DNA of 7,401 nt from Dehalococcoidales bacterium (lineage in GTDB: Bacteria; Chloroflexota; Dehalococcoidia; Dehalococcoidales; JAQTVP01). Numbering within the stretch: the stretch's first letter is position 1; each line of letters begins with the position of its first letter. Below, in pieces: positions 1 through 6,808 of the stretch. The translations under genes and the position numbers were made by a program. The notes under the pieces were generated by a model, which saw nothing but the letters and a program-made list of their open reading frames with translations, was not told the origin of the DNA and searched no databases. The stretch lies in contig JAQTVP010000075.1 of assembly GCA_028707015.1 (NCBI GenBank), positions 1 to 7,401 on the forward strand, given 5' to 3'.

Positions 1-510
1 TTCCTGCTTACCTCCGGTTTACATTCACCTGCCTACTGGGAAAAGTTTCGTGTTATTGAATCCCCAGCCTACACTAGTCAGCTTTGCCAGATGATTGCTG
101 AACACTTCCGCAACGAAAATATTCAGATAGTAGCCGGACCAACTACCGGTGGTATCATACTGGCTTATGAAACTGCCCGTCAGTTAGGAGTGCGCAGTAT
201 ATTCGCCGAAAGAATAAGCCCGACAGAAAGAACTTTCAAGCGTGGCTTTAAGATAAATAATGGTGAGAGAGTACTCATTGTTGACGATATACTTACTACT
301 GGAGGCTCTCTAAAACAGGTGATAACCACCGTAAATAAACAAGGTGGTAACATAGTTGGCATTGGGGTATTAGTTAACCGCTCTGAGCAAGAACCTGATT
401 TTGGTTTCCCTCTCTTCAGTTGTCTCCGTTCCGTTACAACCACCTACAAGCCGGAGAATTGTCCATTGTGTGCTAAAAATATTCCTCTGGTCAAACCGGG
501 CAGCAGTTAA
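1..510 (+). CDS. pyrE: Orotate phosphoribosyltransferase, 5'-truncated by the window edge
   Basis: PyrE joins orotate to PRPP to give orotidine 5'-monophosphate in cytosolic UMP synthesis. The frame is open from base 1 to the TAA at 508-510, giving 169 residues. The first visible residues (LLTSGLHSPAYWEKF) are the usual early conserved part of the family, so about 20-30 N-terminal residues probably lie upstream; the ATG at 91 is internal. The PRPP-binding signature VLIVDDILTTGGS is at 271-309, with the acidic pair DD and the TTGG turn intact. The flexible-loop region ERTFKRGF lies before it. A C-terminal CPLC...IPLVKPGS tail, seen in one branch of bacterial PyrE proteins, is present. The gene converges on mutL with one base between stop codons. 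Only the 5' end is missing, because of the window boundary and not because of decay. Confidence 0.9.
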   Translation, partial: FLLTSGLHSPAYWEKFRVIESPAYTSQLCQMIAEHFRNENIQIVAGPTTGGIILAYETARQLGVRSIFAERISPTERTFKRGFKINNGERVLIVDDILTTGGSLKQVITTVNKQGGNIVGIGVLVNRSEQEPDFGFPLFSCLRSVTTTYKPENCPLCAKNIPLVKPGSS

Positions 511-511
511 G

Positions 512-2227
512 TCAGGTTCTGCCAAATTCCTTCTTTAACTGTACTGAGGTCAGCTGAACCATTATTGGTCTACCATGCGGACAGGTATGTGGAATAACAG
601 CTTGCTCCAGCTGACCGATAAGTTCGCGCATTTCATCATTAGTTAGTGTTTGCCCAGTCCTAACCGCGCTATGGCAAGCAATAGATATTGCTAATTTTTC
701 CCGCCAATCTTTCTTGTCTCCATCAACCAGGCAATCCACTAGCTCGCCAACCATTTCAATCCAGTTTTTTTGATGAAGCACAAACGGCACAGCTCGAACC
801 AGATAAGTTCTATCCCCAAAAGGATCCATGAAAAAACCGAACTCAATCAAGTTTTTATATTGGGTTTTTAGTATTTCATCTTGTTCTGGGTTAACCTCAA
901 ATGTTACTGGTTTAAGTAACCCTTGAGTCTCTATTTCCTTAGCTAACCTCTGTTTTTCAATCTTTTCGAAAAGGATACGCTCATGAGCAGCATGCTGGTC
1001 AATCAAATACAAACCATCAGGTCCTTCGGCCACAATATAACTTCGCAAGAGCTGACCCAATATTCTCAGTACAGGAGGAAATGCTGCCAACATCTGATGT
1101 TTTTCTGGCGAAATTACCGGTTTATTACCACTCAAAGGCATTTTCCATAATGCCTGTCTCATTTCTGAAATACCTTGGTAAGCATTAGTTATTTCCTCAA
1201 TTTTAGGCACTGCCGCCTTTCCAATCAAGGCTCGGCGAACTGCTTTCTGAACGGCACCAAAAACAACACGCTCATTCTGGAATTTTACTTCAGTTTTTGT
1301 AGGATGAATATTAATATCCAGTTCTTTAGGAGACAGCGAAATATCAATAATAGCCACCGGGTGTTTCCCCTTCATCAGTAATCCGTGATAAGCTTCCTCT
1401 ACTGCCCAAGCTAATAATCGACTGTTTATCCAGCGTCGATTAACAAAGAAACTAATATAGCCCCGATTTGATCGGCTAATTACTGGTGAACTCACTCTAC
1501 CATTTATTGATAAGAACGTTTCGTCCAAACCACTATCCCACTCAACCTCATTATTACTAATATCCAGCATATTTTGCGCTATTTCCACTCCATAAATTTG
1601 AGTTACACTGTCTATTAGCTGACCGCTACCTGATGTTCTTAAAACCACTTTACCCTCAATAGATAAGATGAACCTAACTTCAGAAAAAGCAAGGGCATAC
1701 CGGGTTACCACATTAGCTATATGACTATTTTCTGTAGTTAATGATTTGAGAAATTTTAATCTTGCTGGCACCTTACGAAAGAGATTGCGAATTATAACCG
1801 TAGTTCCCGGAGAACGTCCCTGGTTTTTACGATTCGCGACAATACCATCGCACAAGCTAAGATAACTTCCGACTGATTCACTAACACTACAAGTAGTGAT
1901 ATCAATATCAGCCACAGCGGCTATGCTAGGTAATGCTTCACCACGAAAACCCAGACTAGTAATAGATTCCAAGTCTGCCAATTCCCCTATTTTACTGGTA
2001 GCATGCCGGCTAAAAGCAAGCTCTAATTCTCCGGATAGTATCCCGTCACCATTATCCATCACTTTTATCAGATTTACCCCACCACCCATTACCTCAACAA
2101 TTATCTCACTTGAACCGGCATCCAGTGAATTTTCTATTAATTCTTTCACCACTGATGACGGCCTTTCAATCACTTCACCAGCTGCAATCTGGGATATTAC
2201 TCTGGGATTTAATAGTTTAATCGACAT
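512..2227 (-). CDS. mutL: DNA mismatch repair protein MutL, endonuclease type
   Basis: MutL is the ATP-driven mismatch-repair factor that acts after MutS; this version should nick DNA itself. From the ATG at 2227 it has 571 residues. The N-terminal GHKL ATPase domain shows Glu29 and Asn33 in KELIENSLDAG, Asp58 in MDNGDG and GFRGEAL at 93-99. A short linker (about 335-385) leads to the C-terminal domain. That domain carries the metal-binding endonuclease motif DQHAAHERILFE (410-421), ACHSAVR (517-523), CPHGRP (549-554) and a terminal FGR. QGLLKP (435-440) fits the Q-x-x-L-x-P sliding-clamp binding motif. A TTG five codons upstream (2242) keeps the frame open but lacks a ribosome site. The ATG gives the usual MutL N-terminus, with a weak GAG upstream. 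It lies 36 bases after pcrA in the same direction and is probably co-transcribed. No mutS is in the window. Confidence 0.95.
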   Translation of the reverse strand: MSIKLLNPRVISQIAAGEVIERPSSVVKELIENSLDAGSSEIIVEVMGGGVNLIKVMDNGDGILSGELELAFSRHATSKIGELADLESITSLGFRGEALPSIAAVADIDITTCSVSESVGSYLSLCDGIVANRKNQGRSPGTTVIIRNLFRKVPARLKFLKSLTTENSHIANVVTRYALAFSEVRFILSIEGKVVLRTSGSGQLIDSVTQIYGVEIAQNMLDISNNEVEWDSGLDETFLSINGRVSSPVISRSNRGYISFFVNRRWINSRLLAWAVEEAYHGLLMKGKHPVAIIDISLSPKELDINIHPTKTEVKFQNERVVFGAVQKAVRRALIGKAAVPKIEEITNAYQGISEMRQALWKMPLSGNKPVISPEKHQMLAAFPPVLRILGQLLRSYIVAEGPDGLYLIDQHAAHERILFEKIEKQRLAKEIETQGLLKPVTFEVNPEQDEILKTQYKNLIEFGFFMDPFGDRTYLVRAVPFVLHQKNWIEMVGELVDCLVDGDKKDWREKLAISIACHSAVRTGQTLTNDEMRELIGQLEQAVIPHTCPHGRPIMVQLTSVQLKKEFGRT

Positions 2228-2263
2228 ATTAAAACTACTCAAATATGTTTTATATTTATTACG

Positions 2264-4459
2264 TCAATCATTGTTAACCACTGGTTCTACTTTCTCTAGT
2301 TTGGCAAAACTGAGTAACAGCTTTTTTATTCCTGTTCCCTTAAAAGCAACCACTACTTCTTCATCATCTCCTGCCGACTGGCAGCTCACAATCGTACCAT
2401 CACCAAACTGTGTATGATGAACATGATCCCCAGCCGTTAACTCAAGCAACATGGTTTTCGACATCTGTGGTTCATCCCATCTACGCAAATTAGATGTAAT
2501 TTGATTATCTTCCCCTCTCCACAAACCATTACCAGTAACCAGATGCCGCGGGATATCTCCCAGGAAACGTGATGGTTTGTTTAACACACTACTTCCCATA
2601 CGGTTACGACGAAAAGCATGAATCAGATAAACTCTCTGTTTGGCTCTGGTAATACCAACATAACAGAGCCTTCTCTCTTCTTCCATTTGCGACTGGTCAT
2701 CCAGTGACCTATAATGCGGTAAGATACCCTCTTCCACCCCCACAATGAATACCACAGGGAATTCCAGTCCTTTAGCCTGATGCAGCGTAATCAGAGTTAC
2801 TCCTCCACCATTTTCATCAAGTCCATCAATATTAGACACCAGTGCTATTTCCTCAAGAAAGGCAGCCAAGCCATCTGGCGGCACCAAATCCTGAAACTGC
2901 TGAGCAACAGTACGTAATTCAAGAATATTTTCCCATCGTTCCTCTCCATTGTCCTGCTTCAGCACATAATCATGGTAACCAGTATCTTCTATCAACAAGT
3001 CTAATAAACTAACTACGTCCAGTTCTCGGCTACGAGTGACGAAACCATTAAACATCTGTAAAAAACTGGTAAGCACCTTAATAATACGAGGAGCAAATGG
3101 AGGCTTATTATCTACTTTATCTTCATACAAAAGCCGTAAGGATTCATACTGTGACACGCCCATTAGTTTTGCCCAGTCATTCAGCTGAATTAAACTGCGT
3201 TGTCCAATTCCACGACCCGGAACATTTATTACTCTCAGCAGGCTGACATTATCATAAGGATTCTGGATAAGCCGAAGGTAAGCAATAATATCTTTTACTT
3301 CCCGCCGTTCGTAAAAACGCATACTGGCCACCAGTTTGTAAGGTACGCCATAACGCAAGAATGCTTCTTCAAGAACTCTTGACTGTACATTAGTGCGGTA
3401 CATCACCGCACAATCAGCCAGAGAAAGGTGATCCTGTTCCACCAAACGCTCAATCTCATTTAAAACAAACTGAGCTTCTTCCTGTTCATTATAAGTTTCG
3501 ACCACTGTAGTCAGCTCACCTGCTTCGTTATCTGTCCATAACTCTCTGTGCTTACGCTGCTGATTAGCTGAAATTAAAGAGGATGCTGTGTCAAGAATCA
3601 TCTTTGTCGAGCGATAATTCTGTTCCAGCACTACCACTTTAGCATCAGGATAATCCTTTTCAAAATTAAGAATGTTACGCAGGTCAGCTGATCGCCACGA
3701 ATAGATTGACTGGTCCGGATCACCGACAACACATATATTACGAAATTTCCCGGCTAGTAATTTAACTAATTCATATTGAACTAAATTAGTATCCTGAAAC
3801 TCATCAACCAGAATATGCTGATATCTAGACTGGTATCTGGATAACATCTCAGGGTTTGTCTTGAATAATTGCACCGTTTTCATAAGCAAATCATCAAAAT
3901 CCAGAGCATTATTTCCCTTAAGTAATTGCTGATAACGTTCGTAAACTCTGCCAACCACTTCTTCAAAATAGCTACCGCTATGCTGACTATATTCCTGTGG
4001 GGTAAGCATAGCATTTTTAGCAGCACTTATAGCCGAAGCAATTGCCCTGGGAGCATATTGTTTCGGGTCAAGCCCTATTTGCTTAATCGCATTTTTTATT
4101 AAGCCTATCTGATCATTATCGTCATAGATAACAAAATTAGAATCTACACTTATAGCTTTCCCATCACGGCGCATAATACGGGCACAGATAGCATGAAATG
4201 TGCCCATCGTTAAATCTACCATCGAACCGCTGACTAATCCCAGCAGCCTTTCCTTCATCTCTCTGGCTGCCTTATTGGTAAATGTAACCGCCATAATACG
4301 GTACGGGCTAACTCCGCAGACTTTAATAAGGTAACCAATGCGCTGGATAATAACTCTGGTCTTACCACTGCCCGGCCCAGCCAAAATCAGTAGTGGCCCA
4401 CTAATCACCTCAACAGCTTCCTTTTGTGCTAGATTGAGTCCAGCTAATATATCAATCAT
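2264..4459 (-). CDS. pcrA: ATP-dependent DNA helicase, PcrA/UvrD family (SF1A)
   Basis: This is a 3'-5' DNA helicase of the PcrA/UvrD/Rep group, which unwinds DNA in nucleotide-excision repair, mismatch repair and fork rescue. The 731 residues match the usual length. Superfamily 1 motifs appear in order: Q motif (LNLAQKEAV, 8-16), Walker A GPGSGKT (28-34), Ia VTFTNKAA (58-65), II DEFQDTN (219-225), III GDPDQSIYSWRSAD (246-259), IV EQNYRST (279-285), V HQAKGLEF (560-567) and VI CYVGITRAK (599-607). The C-terminal stretch from about 676 to 724 (GDHVHHTQFGDGTI to KLLLSFAKLEKV) is the Tudor-like tail typical of PcrA and UvrD, known in the family to contact RNA polymerase; Rep lacks it. The ATG at 4459 is preceded by AAGAAG. 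A TATAAT box only 10 bases upstream suggests a very short leader. mutL follows after 36 bases. PcrA and UvrD cannot be told apart from this alone. Confidence 0.95.
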   Translation of the reverse strand: MIDILAGLNLAQKEAVEVISGPLLILAGPGSGKTRVIIQRIGYLIKVCGVSPYRIMAVTFTNKAAREMKERLLGLVSGSMVDLTMGTFHAICARIMRRDGKAISVDSNFVIYDDNDQIGLIKNAIKQIGLDPKQYAPRAIASAISAAKNAMLTPQEYSQHSGSYFEEVVGRVYERYQQLLKGNNALDFDDLLMKTVQLFKTNPEMLSRYQSRYQHILVDEFQDTNLVQYELVKLLAGKFRNICVVGDPDQSIYSWRSADLRNILNFEKDYPDAKVVVLEQNYRSTKMILDTASSLISANQQRKHRELWTDNEAGELTTVVETYNEQEEAQFVLNEIERLVEQDHLSLADCAVMYRTNVQSRVLEEAFLRYGVPYKLVASMRFYERREVKDIIAYLRLIQNPYDNVSLLRVINVPGRGIGQRSLIQLNDWAKLMGVSQYESLRLLYEDKVDNKPPFAPRIIKVLTSFLQMFNGFVTRSRELDVVSLLDLLIEDTGYHDYVLKQDNGEERWENILELRTVAQQFQDLVPPDGLAAFLEEIALVSNIDGLDENGGGVTLITLHQAKGLEFPVVFIVGVEEGILPHYRSLDDQSQMEEERRLCYVGITRAKQRVYLIHAFRRNRMGSSVLNKPSRFLGDIPRHLVTGNGLWRGEDNQITSNLRRWDEPQMSKTMLLELTAGDHVHHTQFGDGTIVSCQSAGDDEEVVVAFKGTGIKKLLLSFAKLEKVEPVVNND

Positions 4460-4468
4460 CTACTTCTT

Positions 4469-4496
4469 ATTATACCATCAGTACAGAGTTGTTCAA
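4469..4496 (-). promoter_or_regulatory. Candidate promoter of pcrA-mutL
   Basis: Read on the minus strand, TTGAAC (4496-4491) and a perfect TATAAT (4474-4469) are separated by 16 bases. Transcription would begin near 4461-4464, leaving only about 2-5 bases before the pcrA ATG at 4459, so the message could be nearly leaderless. The site lies back to back with the arsR promoter. Confidence 0.5.
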
Positions 4497-4532
4497 AGTG
4501 ACATTTATCATGAAATTAAAGGCAATAATCTT

Positions 4533-4561
4533 TTGACCTGCAGAATGATATCTGCTACAAT
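4533..4561 (+). promoter_or_regulatory. Promoter of the arsR-permease operon, with extended -10
   Basis: The -35 box TTGACC (4533-4538) and the -10 box TACAAT (4556-4561) are 17 bases apart, and TGC directly before the -10 makes an extended -10. Transcription should start near 4567-4569, inside the adjacent dyad operator. A 5-bp inverted repeat (GCAGA-N6-TCTGC, 4540-4555) occupies almost the whole spacer. Confidence 0.72.
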
Positions 4562-4564
4562 AGT

Positions 4565-4584
4565 ATATGTAAGTATGTACATAT
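4565..4584. promoter_or_regulatory. Probable ArsR operator (dyad)
   Basis: ATATGTA (4565-4571) and TACATAT (4578-4584) form perfect 7-bp inverted arms around 6 bases, and the G at 4563 and C at 4586 extend the symmetry. A second, overlapping palindrome TATGTACATA (4574-4583) shares the right arm. The dyad covers about -4 to +17 relative to the predicted start, so a bound dimer would block RNA polymerase. ArsR/SmtB regulators typically bind AT-rich dyads like this at their own promoters. That ArsR binds here is inferred from position and symmetry. Confidence 0.65.
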
Positions 4585-4608
4585 GCTGTTATACTTCGGG
4601 AAATAGCT

Positions 4609-4959
4609 ATGCAAGACCTGATTAAGACAATGAAAGCTCTCTCTGATGAGACAAGACTCAGAATAATAAGAGTTCTCCTGGAAAGAGAATGCTGCGTTTG
4701 CGAAATTATGCAAGCTCTTGATATATCCCAGTCCCGAGCTTCACGCAACCTAAGAATCCTAAAGGAGGCCGGTTTTTTACACGCACAACGTGATGGGGTG
4801 TGGATTGTTTATTCTATCGGCCAGCAATCAACCAATCAATTCGCTTCTTCTCTTGCTAAATTAATAAAAGAAGCCATTATCAGCAACGATCTTTTAGAAC
4901 AGGATATGGATAGATTAAACAATGCCGCACGAGTTGGGCCAAAGGCATTACAAAGATAA
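4609..4959 (+). CDS. arsR: ArsR-family metalloid-responsive repressor
   Basis: This is a 116-residue winged-helix repressor of the ArsR/SmtB family; such dimers leave their operator when they bind metal or metalloid. The conserved start (MKALSDETRLRIIRVL, 8-23), the recognition helix SQSRASRNLRILKEAGFL and the wing RDGVWIVYSI are all visible. ECCVCEI (27-33) matches the ELCVCDL motif of As(III)-sensing ArsR proteins; Cys29 and Cys31 align with the metalloid-binding pair and Cys28 is extra. Sb(III) or organoarsenicals are also possible inducers. The ATG at 4609 has GGGA (4598-4601) at a workable distance. The gene sits directly behind its promoter and dyad and 75 bases before the permease, which suggests an autoregulated operon. 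The family call is firm; the ligand is inferred from the cysteines. Confidence 0.9.
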   Translation: MQDLIKTMKALSDETRLRIIRVLLERECCVCEIMQALDISQSRASRNLRILKEAGFLHAQRDGVWIVYSIGQQSTNQFASSLAKLIKEAIISNDLLEQDMDRLNNAARVGPKALQR

Positions 4960-4960
4960 A

Positions 4961-5002
4961 TAATTTGCACACAATTATCTATATGCAGAATAAATGCAAT
5001 TA
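4961..5002 (+). repeat. Inverted repeat between arsR and the permease gene
   Basis: TAATTTGCA (4961-4969) and TGCAATTA (4995-5002) are inverted arms matching at eight bases with one bulged T, around 25 bases. Two ATGCA copies (4983-4987 and 4994-4998) sit in the loop and right arm. It ends 18 bases before the permease Shine-Dalgarno site. It has no T-run, so it does not look like a terminator. It could be a processing or regulatory element, or chance in AT-rich DNA. Confidence 0.3.
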
Positions 5003-5034
5003 GGCGTGCGAACAAGTAGTGAGGAGTCAATAAT

Positions 5035-6066
5035 ATGGACATATTAACCTCTATCTGGCAAGGTGGACTTGATGCACTTTTAGAGTACTTATCAGCACAT
5101 GTTCTCACTTGTCTGGTTCCAGCTTTTTTTATTGCCGGAGCCATTGCTTTATTCATTTCTCAAAGCGCTGTACTAAAGTATTTCGGTCCTCAAGCAAAGA
5201 GAATAATGTCCTATGGGATAGCTTCAGTTTCAGGAACAATTCTAGCAGTTTGCTCCTGTACGGTATTGCCTCTTTTTGGCGGGATTTATAAGAGGGGCGC
5301 CGGAATAGGTCCTGCTGTGGCCTTCCTTTATTCCGGACCAGCTATTAATGTTCTCGCCATTACCTATTCAGCCAAAATTCTAGGCTATGATCTGGGATTA
5401 GCCCGTGTAATAGGTGCAATCATGTTTTCGGTAGGTATCGGACTGATTATGGCTTTTATCTACCGCAAAGAAGAATCACAAAAGAAAGATGTGGCTTTTG
5501 CTATTCTGACCGACCCGGATAGCAAAAGCTTATGGCAACAGCTAATCTTTTTCAGCGTTCTGGTAGGCATACTGGTTTTCGCTGCTTCAAAAAACTGGAT
5601 TGCTACCGGCATTTTAATGGTTGTTTTGCTGGTAGTGCTTTGGCGCTGGTTTAGCAAAAGCGAACTTGCCCAATGGATGAAGGAAACTCTACATTTTGCG
5701 CGCCTCATCGTACCATGGCTACTGGTAGGTGTATTTGCCGCCGGCATTATTAAAGGAGTTATTCCAGAATCAGTAGTTACAAGTTATGTGGGTGGTAACA
5801 GCATCTTGTCTAACTTTATTGCCTCATTCACGGGAGCATTAATGTATTTCTCCACTCTCACGGAAGTTCCAATTATCAAGGCATTTATGGACCTTGGTAT
5901 GGGTAAAGGGCCGGCATTAGCATTACTTTTGGCAGGACCAGCACTTTCACTACCAAATATGCTGGTTATTCGAAGTATTATGGGAACACGAAAAACTTTG
6001 ACTTATGTTTCCCTGGTAATAATAATGGCTACCATTACCGGATATATATTCGGAATCATAGTTTAA
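5035..6066 (+). CDS. Permease of the ArsP/DUF318 (PF03773) family
   Basis: This is a 343-residue membrane protein, probably an exporter in the cytoplasmic membrane. Hydrophobic segments cover about 22-45, 58-82, 90-112, 122-142, 168-204, 222-243, 256-275 and 293-343, with a charged loop near 143-167. The family signature is clear: CSCTVLPLFGGI from Cys73 followed by GPAVAFLYSGPAINVLAI (92-109). A second copy, GPALALLLAGPALSLPNM (292-309), lies exactly 200 residues later, showing an internal duplication. Cys26, Cys73 and Cys75 are its only cysteines. Family members include ArsP, which exports trivalent organoarsenicals, and relatives annotated as Cu/Zn efflux or YraQ/UPF0718. GAGGAG (5021-5026) sets the ATG at 5035. 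It lies between arsR and redox-protein genes, so thiophilic-compound efflux is the best guess. The substrate is not shown by the sequence. Confidence 0.85.
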   Translation: MDILTSIWQGGLDALLEYLSAHVLTCLVPAFFIAGAIALFISQSAVLKYFGPQAKRIMSYGIASVSGTILAVCSCTVLPLFGGIYKRGAGIGPAVAFLYSGPAINVLAITYSAKILGYDLGLARVIGAIMFSVGIGLIMAFIYRKEESQKKDVAFAILTDPDSKSLWQQLIFFSVLVGILVFAASKNWIATGILMVVLLVVLWRWFSKSELAQWMKETLHFARLIVPWLLVGVFAAGIIKGVIPESVVTSYVGGNSILSNFIASFTGALMYFSTLTEVPIIKAFMDLGMGKGPALALLLAGPALSLPNMLVIRSIMGTRKTLTYVSLVIIMATITGYIFGIIV

Positions 6067-6101
6067 GTATAAGTAGTATAATATAAGAAAAGGAGAGAAA
6101 A

Positions 6102-6356
6102 ATGGAAATCAAGATTCTTGGACCTGGCTGTATCAGATGTAATCAAGTAGAAAAGACAACTAAGGAAGTAATACAAGAACTTGGGATAAAAGTTGACCTG
6201 TTGCATGTGAGGGATATCAATAAAATAATGGAATACCCGATACTGCATACTCCGGGTTTAGTAATCAATGAGGAGCTAGTTTGTTCTGGGCGTGTACCAA
6301 ATAAAGCAGAAATCACCCAGTTCATTACCACAGCTCTCGATAAAGAAGCATCATAA
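6102..6356 (+). CDS. Small redox-active disulfide protein, TM0996-like (thioredoxin fold)
   Basis: This is an 84-residue cytosolic protein of the thioredoxin_3/redox-active disulfide protein 2 type. The active site GPGC-I-R-C (Cys10, Cys13) follows the first strand MEIKILG. Thr50-Pro51 in HTPGLVIN is the cis-proline loop that faces the disulfide. The tail VCSGRVPNKAEI is the usual family ending (V-x-SGR-VP), here with an extra Cys61. There is no signal peptide. AGGAG (6091-6095) supports the ATG. It starts 35 bases after the permease, and this family often accompanies PF03773 permeases. A role in keeping permease or substrate thiols reduced, or in passing a thiol-bound ligand to the permease, fits the context but is inference. 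Confidence 0.85.
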   Translation: MEIKILGPGCIRCNQVEKTTKEVIQELGIKVDLLHVRDINKIMEYPILHTPGLVINEELVCSGRVPNKAEITQFITTALDKEAS

Positions 6357-6397
6357 TTACTATTTTATCTCCTTTATCCCTTGGTTAGATAGTATTT

Positions 6398-6460
6398 ACC
6401 GATATGTATGTAGGTTCTCATAAAGACACTACAGAATTAGTAGTGTTGCTTATTATCGGT
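6398..6460 (+). repeat. Nested inverted repeats in the 188-base gap before the redox triplet
   Basis: An outer pair ACCGATA (6398-6404) and TATCGGT (6454-6460) encloses an inner pair ACACTAC (6426-6432) and GTAGTGT (6440-6446) with a 7-base loop. All arms are perfect. The transcript could fold into a two-stem structure. The bases after the inner stem (TTGCTTATT) are only moderately T-rich, so it would be a weak terminator or attenuator at best. It may tune expression of the triplet relative to the upstream genes. No gene is visible in 6357-6544. Confidence 0.4.
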
Positions 6461-6523
6461 TTCTAATCGGATATAAATAAAATTACAATCAAAATAGTAA
6501 AAAAATAAATAAACGTAATCAAT

Positions 6524-6538
6524 ACTTCTGAGGAAGTG
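6524..6538 (+). promoter_or_regulatory. Ribosome-binding site of the first triplet gene, inside a small hairpin
   Basis: The Shine-Dalgarno GAGGA (6530-6534) lies 10 bases before the ATG at 6545. ACTTC (6524-6528) can pair with GAAGT (6533-6537) around a TGAG loop, which would partly hide the site. A GTG at 6536 overlaps the site itself and so cannot be the start it serves; this decides for the ATG. Confidence 0.45.
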
Positions 6539-6544
6539 AATAAG

Positions 6545-6808
6545 ATGATACATGTAAAGGTATTCGGATCTACTCCACCTTGTGCTAAATGTAAAGAAGT
6601 GGAAAAAAGAGCTAATAACATATCTGCCAAATATCCCGGTAAGATTGAAGTTACCAAATTCAATGCTTTATCTGAAGAAGGAGACAAGTATGGAATCATG
6701 CTAACACCTACAGTTGTTATAAACGATTCCGTAGTATCAGTTGGTAAAGTTATGTCTGAAGGTGATTTAGAAAAATCGATTTTAAAAATAATGGAGGTAA
6801 ATTCGTGA
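6545..6808 (+). CDS. Thioredoxin-fold protein, first of three tandem paralogues (CAKC)
   Basis: This is an 87-residue thioredoxin-like protein without a signal peptide. The first strand IHVKVFG leads to TPPCAKC (Cys13, Cys16), a normal two-cysteine active site. Thr54-Pro55 in LTPTVVIN is the cis-proline loop, and the protein ends in a helix (EGDLEKSILKIME). It has no other cysteines. The start is the ATG at 6545, set by GAGGA upstream, not the in-frame GTG at 6536. The stop TGA overlaps the next start (GTGA, 6805-6808), so translation is probably coupled. The gene is exactly 264 bp, like the two that follow. It shares the -EVTKF- strand with the second copy. It resembles small thioredoxin or glutaredoxin-like oxidoreductases; the specific partner is unknown. 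The intact CxxC makes it the most likely catalytically active member of the triplet by itself. Confidence 0.82.
   Translation: MIHVKVFGSTPPCAKCKEVEKRANNISAKYPGKIEVTKFNALSEEGDKYGIMLTPTVVINDSVVSVGKVMSEGDLEKSILKIMEVNS

Noticed and set aside
2228..2242. TTG start giving MutL five extra N-terminal residues
   Set aside because: No Shine-Dalgarno site precedes it, and the ATG at 2227 gives the normal MutL N-terminus.
1896..2417. Open frame of 173 codons on the + strand across the mutL-pcrA junction
   Set aside because: It is antisense to two strongly conserved genes and its protein has no recognisable domain; a reading-frame shadow.
4470..4748. Open frame on the minus strand over the arsR promoter
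   Set aside because: It overlaps the promoter, the operator and the arsR start, and its product looks random.
6077..6082. TATAAT before the 84-residue redox gene as an internal promoter
   Set aside because: No acceptable -35 box at the right distance; AT-rich intergenic sequence makes such boxes common.
6536..6544. GTG start for the first triplet gene
   Set aside because: It overlaps the Shine-Dalgarno site; the ATG at 6545 is properly spaced and gives a protein equal in length to its two paralogues.
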